DNA from: Saprospiraceae bacterium
GTDB taxonomy: Bacteria > Bacteroidota > Bacteroidia > Chitinophagales > Saprospiraceae
Direction of reading: 5' to 3'
DNA length: 64,000 nucleotides
Assembly (NCBI GenBank): GCA_016719855.1
Contig: JADJYH010000047.1
Span: forward strand, 1-64,000
The notes beneath the pieces were generated by a model. The model had not been told where the DNA came from, made no database searches, and saw only the letters and a list, made by a program, of their open reading frames with translations. Shown here in pieces: positions 8,765 through 17,805 of the stretch. Position 1 is the stretch's first letter, and each line of letters opens with the position of its first letter. Position numbers and translations under genes: made by a program.

Positions 8765-11700
8765 TTACTTTTTCACTACTTGCATCAATTGGTTGAATCC
8801 AGATGCATCGTTGTACAATTGCAGGAAGTACACCCCGGAAGGATAAGCTTTCAAGGAAATTTGTGCCATGAGCACACCGTTGTACGACACCAACCTGTTG
8901 TGCAGCACCACCTTGCCACTGGCATCGTAAATTTTTAAAGGAAGCACGTCCAAGTTGCCTGCCGTTTTTACTTCCACACTAAAAGTGCCTTCCGTCGGAT
9001 TTGGGTAAATTTTCACGGAAGTACCGAAGGTGACGCTCTGCGTGCCTGTGGTAGCTGTTACGGTTATGTCGAAGACATTTGAGCAGCCCAGCGAGTCCAC
9101 CACTTCGACGGTGTAGTTGCCTTCATCCAGCATGGTGAAGTTCGGGGAATTCTGGAAATTGCCGGGCACTAACCGGTATTGGTAGGGCGGGTAGCCATTC
9201 ACAGTCGTTACTTCTATCAGGCCATCGTTGGAGTTGGAGGTGGCCGCGGCAGTTACCAGAATCGAGGATTGAAGCGTACAGGTCCCAATCACGATGGAAT
9301 CTTTCATCAGACAGCCGCTGGCATCGGTGATATACACGTAATAAATGCCACTTGAGAGGTTCGTGAACAAGGGCGAGGGTTGGTACGAAACCCCATTGTC
9401 AATGCTAAACTCAAAAGGGCTTACGCCGTTTTGAACGTCAAAAATGACAGACCCATCGTTCGAGTTCGAGGCAGATTCAAAACTGATATTGGCGAGAATC
9501 TCGATGCCACAAGTGCCATCGGTGCAGAAATCGTTGTCTTCCTGAAAGCCAAATCCCGCTTGTGCGATATTTGCGATTACCTGGCCATCCGAATTGAAAA
9601 TCTCATAATTCCCCATGATTCCTGAAGCAGGCCAGTACATGCCATCACCGTAACTGTCGTATATACTGAAGGTATAGCAACCTGCTTCTATGCACATTGG
9701 TATGGTGTTGAGCGTAATCTGTTGTGTATAAGGACCTCCGCTGAAAATCACTTCGCCATTTTGGTTGAAAAGTTCCCAAGTCGTTTCCGATGGATACTCA
9801 TCTGTCAAAAGTTCCAAGGTGATACCCTGCCCATCAGTCACGATGGAAAATGGCCGGGAGATTTCGTCATTAAGGGGGTTTTCATCTGCTACACCATTGG
9901 GCTGTGTAACATAAGCCGTAATGTTGTTAGCACCAGCTACTACTTCCGTTGTGATGAAAGGCACCTCTTCCGTTTGACCCGGCGGCAAGGCGCCTACCCA
10001 ATCAATGGTGTAAATCGTTCCTCCGTTGGTTTGATAGTTGATGGTAACAGAGTAAAGCGTGTCAACCCCATTGTTCTGAAGAGTAATGGTCGTGTTCAAT
10101 TCTGTGCCGCAGATGGGCGAACCTAACCCAGTAATACCAAGTATAGCCGCATCATTACGGGGCAATTGTTTGACCACTGCCCTCAAAGTGTCATTGATGA
10201 AAGTGGTGTCCAGGCTATATGATGTGTAAATGGTAAATGGATAAGAACCTATCGCAGACAAATCAACCGAAGGGCCAAAAGTGTAGAACCTGGTGCTGTC
10301 AGGCATCAAGGTATCAGCTATCATTTCGGTGGCAACCAAGTTGCCATTGAAGACCAAGCTCACGCTGAAATCAGCGGCTGGCTTGTAGCCAAAATTGCGA
10401 AGCGCCACTTTGACGGGTTCCGCATTGGTCAAATAGCCAGAATTTTGTGGCGTTATCAAAGCTGAGGGTGCGATGTCGTTGGAGTCCCGTTGAATGAAGG
10501 CTTTCATGATTTTGGTGCCCCAAACGCCATTGTCAAGCATGTATTCGCCAGTGAACCAAAAACTGCGCTGGTCAACGGGATCAACCGTCATGCTTGCGTA
10601 ATCGCCCCATCGGTTAAAAGGATTCATTGACAATCCAGTGCCAAACTCATATTCTTCCACGGTCATTTCACCAAGTGGGTCATTGGCGAGCCTGCCTGTG
10701 TACCGCAAGGAAAGCAACTGGTCGGGGCCAGTAACCGAAAAACCCATCAGCATGTTCCCGTTCAAGTCCATGGCTATGCTCGCCATAAAACGGTGGTTAC
10801 CGTCAGGCTGCGTATAGGTTCCTTGTTGATGAACTTCCCAGTCGCCGCTGCCGAACCGACGCAATTCGTACCACCTGATTCCCGTCAAGTTATTGCCATC
10901 CACATCCACCACATGATTCAGCACGATGGATTCGTGGGTGCCAAAATTACGGTATTGGGCACGGTGCATCACTACTTGTTCCAACGCCGAAAGGGTCGTG
11001 CCATCCGGTTGGGCGATGCAATCGAAAATTCCACCACTGCAAACCTTGCTGTCAAATGGCGCTGTCGTTAGGAAAATAGGACCGGTAGCACTTGAATTTG
11101 ACGGCGTATCCCAGTCAATATGTATTTGCCAAAGTTCCAAGCCGTCGGCACCACCCTCCCAGGCATCATCGTAGATGCGGACAACATAGCCTGGCTCATC
11201 CGCAGGCGGAGGAATACTACCATCCCAAGTAATAGGCGTGGCCACCTGGAAGGCATCTACGGCTTGGAATTTAGGCAAAGCGGGAAGCCTGACCATGTCT
11301 GCGGTTGCTGCACCTGCAATCATCTGTTCCCGGTTGAGGGCATAGACAGGTATTTCATCGCTGGTCTCGTTAGATGTAATGAAATAGGAATTGTTCCAAA
11401 CCGAGTATTTGGGATAGTCTGGAAAACTAGGGGCTTGAAATTCATAAGCAAACCAAGTGCCCAGCGGGTCTGAAGTAGCAGAAATAGCAACTAAGAACAC
11501 GGTGCTGCCAAACGGACCAAATTCTGTAATCAGCCACCTGTCGTACTCGTGGTCATACACCACGACTGGGTCACCAAAACCCGTGATGTTGAAATCCTCC
11601 CAAAATGGCGCGGTGGACGCAGGGCCGTACACCGAAACCCCGTCCTTGTCAAAGACCTCAAAAATGGTTCCGTCAAAATAGTTTGTTGATTGGATGTAAT

Positions 11701-12103
11701 GGTTTGAACCGATATATCCGCTTGGGTCTGGAGGTAGGATTTCGGATTCATTCTGGTTGATGCCGTCGAAAACCAACTGCGGAATCACTTGCACCGAAGC
11801 ATTTGAGCGGTTTTCGCCCTGCTGCACAAGTGGGTCTGCCCCATGCGGCAGAGCAGTCTCCAAAAAAGGTTGTGGCATGGGTACGTTTTGAGTAAAGTTG
11901 GGAACAGAGGACTTGTTCATTTTGCCCTTTGCTCTCCTGCTGGTTTTGTTGTAGTGTTCTAGCACTGGCGTCAATTCCCGCAGCGGCTTGGTGATGCCAA
12001 GCAACCGGGCATGGCCAACTTGGGCTTGGGTAGTTGTCTGGGCATTTAGGTTGCCCAACATGCACATGGCAAGTAACGAAATTAGGGTCAGGTTCTTTTT
12101 CAT
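8765..12103 (-). CDS. Large T9SS-secreted surface protein with SprB-like repeats
   Basis: 1112 residues. The start is the ATG at 12103, which opens the signal peptide (MKKNLTLISLLAMCMLGNLNAQ); in-frame codons to 12190 would add a polar leader. Order: a pro-region; a large N-terminal domain of Trp/Tyr-rich strands with a possible propeller layout (about residues 90-560); CARDB-like beta domains with NFGYKP and NNGVDTLY motifs (about 570-750); a segment resembling proprotein-type beta domains; SprB-like repeats (EFSIDNGVSYQPS, YYVYITDASGC); and a terminal T9SS sorting domain starting at KIYPNPTEGTF and ending VVKK. It is exported to the surface or medium by the Por system. The substrate is unknown. 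Confidence 0.85.
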   Translation of the reverse strand: MKKNLTLISLLAMCMLGNLNAQTTTQAQVGHARLLGITKPLRELTPVLEHYNKTSRRAKGKMNKSSVPNFTQNVPMPQPFLETALPHGADPLVQQGENRSNASVQVIPQLVFDGINQNESEILPPDPSGYIGSNHYIQSTNYFDGTIFEVFDKDGVSVYGPASTAPFWEDFNITGFGDPVVVYDHEYDRWLITEFGPFGSTVFLVAISATSDPLGTWFAYEFQAPSFPDYPKYSVWNNSYFITSNETSDEIPVYALNREQMIAGAATADMVRLPALPKFQAVDAFQVATPITWDGSIPPPADEPGYVVRIYDDAWEGGADGLELWQIHIDWDTPSNSSATGPIFLTTAPFDSKVCSGGIFDCIAQPDGTTLSALEQVVMHRAQYRNFGTHESIVLNHVVDVDGNNLTGIRWYELRRFGSGDWEVHQQGTYTQPDGNHRFMASIAMDLNGNMLMGFSVTGPDQLLSLRYTGRLANDPLGEMTVEEYEFGTGLSMNPFNRWGDYASMTVDPVDQRSFWFTGEYMLDNGVWGTKIMKAFIQRDSNDIAPSALITPQNSGYLTNAEPVKVALRNFGYKPAADFSVSLVFNGNLVATEMIADTLMPDSTRFYTFGPSVDLSAIGSYPFTIYTSYSLDTTFINDTLRAVVKQLPRNDAAILGITGLGSPICGTELNTTITLQNNGVDTLYSVTINYQTNGGTIYTIDWVGALPPGQTEEVPFITTEVVAGANNITAYVTQPNGVADENPLNDEISRPFSIVTDGQGITLELLTDEYPSETTWELFNQNGEVIFSGGPYTQQITLNTIPMCIEAGCYTFSIYDSYGDGMYWPASGIMGNYEIFNSDGQVIANIAQAGFGFQEDNDFCTDGTCGIEILANISFESASNSNDGSVIFDVQNGVSPFEFSIDNGVSYQPSPLFTNLSSGIYYVYITDASGCLMKDSIVIGTCTLQSSILVTAAATSNSNDGLIEVTTVNGYPPYQYRLVPGNFQNSPNFTMLDEGNYTVEVVDSLGCSNVFDITVTATTGTQSVTFGTSVKIYPNPTEGTFSVEVKTAGNLDVLPLKIYDASGKVVLHNRLVSYNGVLMAQISLKAYPSGVYFLQLYNDASGFNQLMQVVKK

Positions 12104-12304
12104 AATTTTTGTAAATTGGTGTGAAAGTGATTTGGAAATAAACCGACACAAGTTAGGCAGTAAGGATTGAATTTCGATTTCAGTGCCCAAAAAATGTAAT
12201 GGAATAGCTAAAATTCATCATTGCCTGCTGTTGCTTCCCACCGTTGTTAAGATATGCTGATAATTTCCTTCACGAAATCTTTTCCAATCCAGCACAAAAG
12301 GCAT

Positions 12305-12312
12305 TAAGTTTG
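12305..12312 (+). promoter_or_regulatory. Candidate -7 box for the lipoprotein gene
   Basis: TAAGTTTG 66 bases before the ATG at 12379. No convincing -33 element. Confidence 0.35.
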
Positions 12313-12378
12313 CCAACGATATGATGCCGGGCAAAATCGCACGGCTTAATAATTTTTTTAACCGATAAAATTTATCCC

Positions 12379-12969
12379 ATGGTAAGAACTTCAATCTTCC
12401 TTTTTGCCTTTACTTGCTTGCTTTTTTCGTGCAAAAGGGACAACCCAGACGTAATGAACGCCCAGCCTGTTGGCGACAAAGATTGGGTAAAAACCGAGTC
12501 TGGAAAAAAATCGGACGAACTCAAGGCTAACTCCGCAAAGGAAGGCGATATTAAAGGCATTGCCGCCAAATCGTTGCAAACCCTCCAAACGGCATACAAA
12601 GCTGCCAGCGGTAAAGTACCCGGCGTCGGTGATGTGACTGTGCTGCTCGACGACAACCTGAACCTGATTATTGAGAACAAGTCAGGGTTGAGCACCACGA
12701 CTACTCAGGTCAACCTCAAGAGCATTGACACTGATTTTAGTCATGTTGAAATCCTGTCCGATGCCCAGGGGCATGAATTCCCAGGATTCAGAATCAAGGT
12801 GCTACCGGGTAAACCAAAAGTATCGGTAAGCGATGGTGGCGCCAAGGGCAAGGAAATGGACTACCTGGAAGTCATTTTGTCCACCCGCCCTGACGTTGAA
12901 CATTCCCTTTCTGCTATTACTCTTGCAGCGCAGGTAGCTCAGAACACATTGCCTATCGGCGTGGATTAA
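12379..12969 (+). CDS. Lipoprotein of unknown function
   Basis: 196 residues. A short signal ends in a lipobox (LLFSC, Cys18) followed by KRD, so the mature protein should be lipid-anchored. The remainder is soluble, Lys- and Ser-rich, with alternating beta segments (VTVLLDDNLNLIIENKSG, FPGFRIKVLPG). I recognise no family. It is followed by a strong terminator shared with the converging barrel gene. Confidence 0.75.
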   Translation: MVRTSIFLFAFTCLLFSCKRDNPDVMNAQPVGDKDWVKTESGKKSDELKANSAKEGDIKGIAAKSLQTLQTAYKAASGKVPGVGDVTVLLDDNLNLIIENKSGLSTTTTQVNLKSIDTDFSHVEILSDAQGHEFPGFRIKVLPGKPKVSVSDGGAKGKEMDYLEVILSTRPDVEHSLSAITLAAQVAQNTLPIGVD

Positions 12970-12990
12970 GCAGAAATGCTTGAAAAAACA

Positions 12991-13026
12991 AAGTCCTGGT
13001 CGCCGTGATGGCACCAGGACTTTTTT
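12991..13026. terminator. Terminator between converging genes
   Basis: Stem AAGTCCTGGT (12991-13000) with ACCAGGACTT (13013-13022), followed by a T tract on the plus strand and preceded by A-rich sequence on the other. Likely used from both sides. Confidence 0.85.
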
Positions 13027-13068
13027 AATTTTACAATGCGAGATGTAAAAGCTAACCTAATTTTTTCT

Positions 13069-13638
13069 TTAGAACCTCACCGTAACACCGCCGTTCAGCA
13101 GCGACACACCATAGCCAAGTTCGGCATAGATGCCGATATGTTTTTGGACGAAAAAGGTGGAGCCAACAAACCCGGCGTACATCAATCGGCCATTCGGCGC
13201 ATTGGGGTCGTTAGTGGTAGGTTCGCCCTTGACCTGGAGGTAATCACGACCAGTTGTGGTTTTTTCAGTAATGTCTTGGAACACGTAGCCAAGTCCGCCA
13301 CCACCGTAAACCTCAAACCGTTCGCCCAGCCCTTTCTTCAACTCACCGCGTAGGCCAAGAAAAGTCTGTTTGTTGGTGGATTGGATGGCCAACCCGTCGT
13401 TGATTACGGTTGGTTCAGCGGTCGTTGAGCTGTATCCGCCAAAAGCGTTCAGGCTGAACATTGGGGTAACCTGGTAGCCCAACTTTAAGGTCATGGGTAA
13501 GGTGTTCACCGTGGCATTGTCCATCAACGTGGTAGGCTCGAAGCCAACACCTGAACTGATATTCAGTTTACCGGATTGGGAGTAGGCAGTTGCCATGGAA
13601 AGGCAAAAAAATGCGATGATAAAATGGATGTTCTTCAT
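13069..13638 (-). CDS. Small outer-membrane beta-barrel protein
   Basis: 189 residues from the ATG at 13638, which opens the signal peptide (MKNIHFIIAFFCLSMATAYSQ). The mature part alternates strands rich in Gly and aromatics (SSGVGFEP, LKLGYQVTPMFSLNAFGGYSS, FEVYGGGGLGYVF, YAELGYGVSL) and ends in a strand with terminal Phe (GGVTVRF), the usual signal for barrel insertion. It fits the OmpA/OmpX-like porin family of Bacteroidota. The ligand is unknown. Confidence 0.8.
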   Translation of the reverse strand: MKNIHFIIAFFCLSMATAYSQSGKLNISSGVGFEPTTLMDNATVNTLPMTLKLGYQVTPMFSLNAFGGYSSTTAEPTVINDGLAIQSTNKQTFLGLRGELKKGLGERFEVYGGGGLGYVFQDITEKTTTGRDYLQVKGEPTTNDPNAPNGRLMYAGFVGSTFFVQKHIGIYAELGYGVSLLNGGVTVRF

Positions 13639-14354
13639 GGAATAAAAATTTTGGTTTAACAGACTTTGCAAATGCGTGTTGGGTATTTACAAGAATCTAA
13701 ATATTAGAAAGTGTTTATCAATTTGATGCCGCAAAATTGGGCGCATTCGACCAACGTAACAACCCCTATTTTGAAATTTTATTTTAAAATGACAATTCGT
13801 TAACCTATTGATTGTGGCTATTGTTCTGATATTATCAACAATTCAGAATAAAAAACTGAATCATCTAGAAATTCACTTATCGCCAGTGTCAACTAGTCAA
13901 GTTAAATCAGAATTTAAATTTTTTGCAAATAAATTCCACCTTTCACAAAAGATTAATCAGAATAGCAAGCAAAAACCAAAGATTGAATACAATTCTTCAA
14001 AAAGACAACTGTATCAGGTTATCCCCCTAATTGAAGGGCAATGAAAAGGAAAAATTTCGGACAGGAAGTTTCAAGTACCCGTTTTTGATAGCTAGGATTC
14101 GCAAATCAGTTACGGTTGCATTTGCCATGCTGGCCTTGAACTTTGAACTTGGCAGGTAAATTTTAAAGCATAAACGAGTGTGTGAAAACTTGGAATAATA
14201 GCGATGAATTGGAACTAGAACGGCATTGCTTTTTGCTTATTTTCGGAATTGGGGTAATTTTTTCCACATTCCCGTTTTTGTAATTAATCAGACCAAAAAC
14301 CGTTTTTGGAGCATTTAACCCTAACTTTGCCTGCTAAAAGCGACACCTGTTTTT
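13639..14354. other. AT-rich spacer without a convincing gene
   Basis: About 700 bases, markedly more AT-rich than the genes around it. One 78-codon frame (13808-14044, plus) has a hydrophobic first segment but then a run of Lys, Asn and Gln with no recognisable pattern; I do not call it a gene. A promoter-like box for dus lies at 14322-14329. Confidence 0.5.
14322..14329 (+). promoter_or_regulatory. Candidate -7 box for dus
   Basis: TAACTTTG 25 bases before the ATG at 14355, with a TTTG 13 bases further upstream (shorter than the usual spacing). Confidence 0.45.
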
Positions 14355-15346
14355 ATGGTAAAAATTGGCAACGTACAACTCACGGACTTCCCGCTGCTAC
14401 TCGCTCCGATGGAGGACGTCAGCGACCCGCCCTTCCGCCGCCTGTGCAAGGAGCAAGGTGCTGACATGATGTACACCGAGTTCATCAGTGCCGACGGTTT
14501 GGTACACGATGCTGATAAAAGCTTCAAAAAGCTGGAAGTTTTCGATTACGAGCGGCCCATTGGCATTCAGTACTTCGGGGGCATTTGGAGAGCATGATTC
14601 AGGCGGCGCACATCGTCGAAAATGCAAACCCAGACGTCATTGACATCAACTACGGTTGCCCAGTAGCCAAGGTCGCCTGCCGAATGGCCGGTGCAGGACT
14701 CCTGCAAGACGTGCCCAAAATGGTGGAATTAACTGCCGCTGTCGTCAAAAGCACCAGCAAACCCGTGACCGTAAAGACCCGCCTTGGCTGGGACGACAAC
14801 ACCATCAATATCGTTGAAGTGGCGGAACGGCTGCAAGATATTGGCATCCAGGCATTGACCATCCATGCACGCACCCGCAAGCAGATGTACAAAGGTGAAG
14901 CGGATTGGAGCTGGATTGCGAAGGTGAAAGAAAACCCCCGGATGACCATCCCCATCTTCGGAAACGGTGACGTGGACAGCCCAGAAAAAGCACTCGAATA
15001 CCGCAACCGATACGGGGTGGATGGTATCATGATTGGTCGGGCAGCCATTGGCTACCCCTGGGTTTTCCGGGAAATTAAGCACTACTTTGCCACTGGCGAA
15101 CTGATGGCTCCGCCAACTACCGAAGAACGTGTGGAAGCAGCTCGCCAGCACCTGCGCCACTCCATCGAGTGGAAGGGCGAAAAACTTGGCGTGGTGGAGA
15201 TGCGGAGGCATTACACCAACTACTTCAAGGGGTTTCACAGCATCAAGCCTTACCGGAGCCGATTGGTGGAGGAATACTCGCCAAGTGTACTCTATTCAAT
15301 TTTGGACGAAATCATGGAGGTGTATGGTGAACTCGAACTGACCTGA
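14355..15346 (+). CDS. dusB: tRNA-dihydrouridine synthase, one apparent indel
   Basis: FMN enzyme that reduces uridines in the tRNA D-loop. Marks: APMEDVSDPPFRRL near residue 18, GADMMYTEF, INYGCPV with the catalytic Cys, KTRLGWD, the IHARTRKQMYKG segment, GNGDV and a GIMIGRAAIG phosphate-binding loop. The frame is lost after GIQYFGG because the G run 14577-14581 seems one short; restoring it gives GGHLESMIQ and a 330-residue protein of normal length. Which Dus subgroup it belongs to cannot be fixed by eye. cca follows after 37 bases on the same strand, so they may be co-transcribed. Confidence 0.88.
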
Positions 15347-15383
15347 CGTCCATCATTTTTCACCATCAACAATCACTAACCAA

Positions 15384-16832
15384 TTGGTTTTCAATATATT
15401 ACCACAAGAAAGAGAGGTCTTCAACCTCATTGCGAAAGCAGCCAAAAACTGTGGCATGCCCGCCTACGTGGTGGGGGGTTATGTGCGTGACCGCCTATTG
15501 GCCCGACCCACGAAGGACATTGACATCGTTTGCGTGGGCGACGGCATCCGGCTGGCAAACGAAGTCGCCTCGTTGCTAAGCCCCCGCCCCAGGGTAGCTT
15601 TTTACAGCCGTTTTGGTACAGCGATGCTCCGGCACAGGGACATGGAAATTGAGTTCGTGGGGGCACGGAAGGAGAGCTACCGAGCCGACAGCCGTAAGCC
15701 CGAAGTGGAACAGGGAACGCTGGAAGATGACCAGTTACGCCGAGATTTCACCATCAACGCCCTTGCCATCAGCCTGAACGATGAGGATTTTGGCAACATC
15801 GTTGACCCTTTCGGTGGGCTTCAACATTTGGAGCAGAAAATCATCAAGACCCCGACGGAGCCGGGGCGCACTTTCAGCGACGACCCCCTGCGCATGATGC
15901 GGGCCATCCGGTTTTCAACGCAACTTGGCTTCAAAATCGAGGATGAAACCCTGCGGGCCCTCTCAAAATATCGAAACCGTATCCATATCGTTTCTCAAGA
16001 GCGCATCACGACCGAGCTTGAAAAAATCCTTGCTGAACCTATCCCATCGGTTGGATTTAAGCTTTTGTTCGATACAGGATTGCTCGAAATCATTTTCCCC
16101 GATATGGTAGCGCTTCACGGCGTGGAGGTTCGGGAAGGCATCGGCCACAAGGACAATTTCTACCACACGCTGCAAGTGGTGGACAACCTGAGTCGCAAGA
16201 CGCAGGATATTTGGTTGCGTTGGGCAGCGGTGCTACACGACATTGCGAAGCCACCTACAAAACGCTTCCATCCGACCGAGGGCTGGACGTTTCACGGCCA
16301 TGAGACTTTGGGAGCTGCAATGGTTCCCCGTATCTTCAAAAAGCTGCGCCTGCCCACCAACGAAAAGATGAAGTTTGTGCAAAAAATGGTTCAGTTGCAC
16401 CTGCGCCCCATCGCACTGACGAAAGAGGAAATTACGGACAGCGCCGTGCGGCGGCTGCTCTTTGACGCTGGAGAAGAAATTGATGCGCTGATGCTGCTGG
16501 CACAAGCAGACATCACTTCCAAAAACGACTCAAAAGTGAAGCGCTACCTCGAAAACTACGAGTTTTTGCGCCAGCGAATCATCGAACTGGAAGAAAGCGA
16601 CCGGCTGCGCAATTGGCAACCACCTGTGTCCGGCATTGACATCATGAACACTTTTCAGATTCCACCGGGGCGAGAAGTTGGCATCATCAAAAACGCCATT
16701 CGGGAGGCAATTCTGGATGGAGAGGTCAAGAATAGTTTCGAAGGTGCCTACCAATTTATGCTAAAAAAAGGCGCTTCCATCGGCCTCGAAGCCAAGCGGT
16801 TGCTGACGGAAAGCACAGTAGATGCAGAGTGA
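15384..16832 (+). CDS. cca: CCA-adding tRNA nucleotidyltransferase with HD domain
   Basis: Adds or repairs the 3'-CCA of tRNAs. 482 residues if the TTG at 15384 is the start; there is no ATG ahead of the conserved N-terminus. Class II nucleotidyltransferase signature: VVGGYVRDRLL near residue 29, then DIDIV with the catalytic acidic pair, the RRDFTINAL motif, DPFGGLQHL, and RAIRFSTQLGF. An HD domain follows (HKDNFYHTLQV, LHDIAKPPTKR, FHGHETLGA). The length, including the HD region, fits the Bacteroidota form. Confidence 0.93.
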   Translation: MVFNILPQEREVFNLIAKAAKNCGMPAYVVGGYVRDRLLARPTKDIDIVCVGDGIRLANEVASLLSPRPRVAFYSRFGTAMLRHRDMEIEFVGARKESYRADSRKPEVEQGTLEDDQLRRDFTINALAISLNDEDFGNIVDPFGGLQHLEQKIIKTPTEPGRTFSDDPLRMMRAIRFSTQLGFKIEDETLRALSKYRNRIHIVSQERITTELEKILAEPIPSVGFKLLFDTGLLEIIFPDMVALHGVEVREGIGHKDNFYHTLQVVDNLSRKTQDIWLRWAAVLHDIAKPPTKRFHPTEGWTFHGHETLGAAMVPRIFKKLRLPTNEKMKFVQKMVQLHLRPIALTKEEITDSAVRRLLFDAGEEIDALMLLAQADITSKNDSKVKRYLENYEFLRQRIIELEESDRLRNWQPPVSGIDIMNTFQIPPGREVGIIKNAIREAILDGEVKNSFEGAYQFMLKKGASIGLEAKRLLTESTVDAE

Positions 16833-16862
16833 TGTGGGCAATGTAAGTTGCTCAATCCTGGT

Positions 16863-16870
16863 TACTTTTG
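16863..16870 (+). promoter_or_regulatory. Candidate -7 box
   Basis: TACTTTTG 21 bases upstream of the ATG at 16892. Confidence 0.45.
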
Positions 16871-16891
16871 TTCAAATTAAAACTGAATCAC

Positions 16892-17316
16892 ATGATGCTC
16901 ATTAATAAAAAACCCACCTTGATTGGCCTGTTTTTTGCTGTTTTCTCTTGGGAGAAAGTCTTGCCCAAAAAGCAGCTGACTGCGTTAAAGCAGCCAAAAC
17001 TTCCCGTCCGACCCATGTTTTGGTCAGCGCCCAAAAGCTAAATTCTTTCTACCGGAACTATGACGACGAGGCGAGTTTTGCCAACACCAAAATCGTGAAA
17101 TCAGAGTTGGCGTACTACCTGCTGGCCACCGAGACCAATGGCACTCGCATCTTCGCCTTTGAACTGGAGCTGAAGGGTAGAAAGCTGTACCTGAACAAAA
17201 AACTCCCCGTTCAGACCTGCTCAGAGGGCGAACTTTCGCTAGATACTTTCTTACAAGACGAGGGGAAAATCAAGGGGTGCAGGATGGGCAGCCATGCCAT
17301 TCGGCAAGTTCAGTAG
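16892..17316 (+). CDS. Small secreted protein, one apparent indel
   Basis: Restored length 141 residues, unrecognised. The ATG at 16892 begins a signal peptide (NKKPTLIGLFFAVFS), after which the frame must shift by one base near 16946-16949 (a T probably missing). It then continues LGESLAQ, the cleavage site, and a mature domain with several conserved-looking strands (THVLVSAQKL, SELAYYLLATE, FAFELELKGRKLYL) and Cys residues near both ends. Export to the periplasm or beyond is likely. The 3' end overlaps the converging gene by seven bases. Confidence 0.65.
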
Positions 17317-17624
17317 CTGGCTCTTTTCCCTTCCAATCGGTCCACATACTGCACATCTCCGAGCCTGAATTTGATAGGAAACCGAGTTGCCTTTTCCATT
17401 TTCACTTCCATTTTACAAAAAAAGGCGAGGTCGGAGTAGCACCATGCTTGTGGCATTGGTTTTTGTGTTGTTTTCGAAGTAATGGAAAGCGATTTTGTCA
17501 GGGAAAATTTTTCGTCGACAATGCCAGCCATTCTCCATTTTGGGTCAAACCGTAGCCCTGCCGACTGGGCATGACCCAAGCCTACCGAAGCGAAAAAAAC
17601 CAAGGCTATTATCCAAATTCTCAT
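17310..17624 (-). CDS. Small secreted protein of unknown function
   Basis: 104 residues from the ATG at 17624, which opens a signal peptide (MRIWIIALVFFASVGLGHAQ). The TTG at 17639 is a possible earlier start. The mature part is short and basic with two nearby Cys (AWCYSDLAFFC). It starts seven bases after the stop of the 45-residue gene and is probably the last gene of a unit with the carboxylase. The converging neighbour overlaps its 3' end by seven bases. Confidence 0.65.
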   Translation of the reverse strand: MRIWIIALVFFASVGLGHAQSAGLRFDPKWRMAGIVDEKFSLTKSLSITSKTTQKPMPQAWCYSDLAFFCKMEVKMEKATRFPIKFRLGDVQYVDRLEGKRASY

Positions 17625-17631
17625 CACGGTT

Positions 17632-17769
17632 TTATCCAATTGCGCATTTTCCCGCCCAAATCATCAAGCCAAGGGTAATGCAGCCTTTAATGGTAAAGAA
17701 AAGTATGCCTGCCACGCCCAAACGCTTGAACCAGGACTTTTTTTGCGCTGTATTTTCGATTTCTTGCAT
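17632..17769 (-). CDS. 45-residue single-pass membrane microprotein
   Basis: A small gene between the carboxylase and the next secreted protein. It begins MQEIENTAQKK, has a basic SWFKRLG segment, then one hydrophobic helix (VAGILFFTIKGCITLGLMIW), and ends GKCAIG before TAA. The K-S-W-F-K-R-L-G followed by L-F-F-x-I-K-G pattern looks familiar from tiny Bacteroidota membrane proteins (memory, not a search). Spacing supports translation: 36 bases after the carboxylase stop and seven bases before the next ATG. Probable N-in orientation with Lys/Arg on the cytoplasmic side. Confidence 0.6.
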   Translation of the reverse strand: MQEIENTAQKKSWFKRLGVAGILFFTIKGCITLGLMIWAGKCAIG

Positions 17770-17805
17770 TTTACTACTTGGTGTTCAGGCAAGCTGCCTG
17801 CTTAT

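Noticed and set aside
13808..14044. A 78-codon frame in the AT-rich spacer
   Set aside because: Only the first segment is hydrophobic; the rest is low-complexity Lys/Asn/Gln with no conserved pattern.
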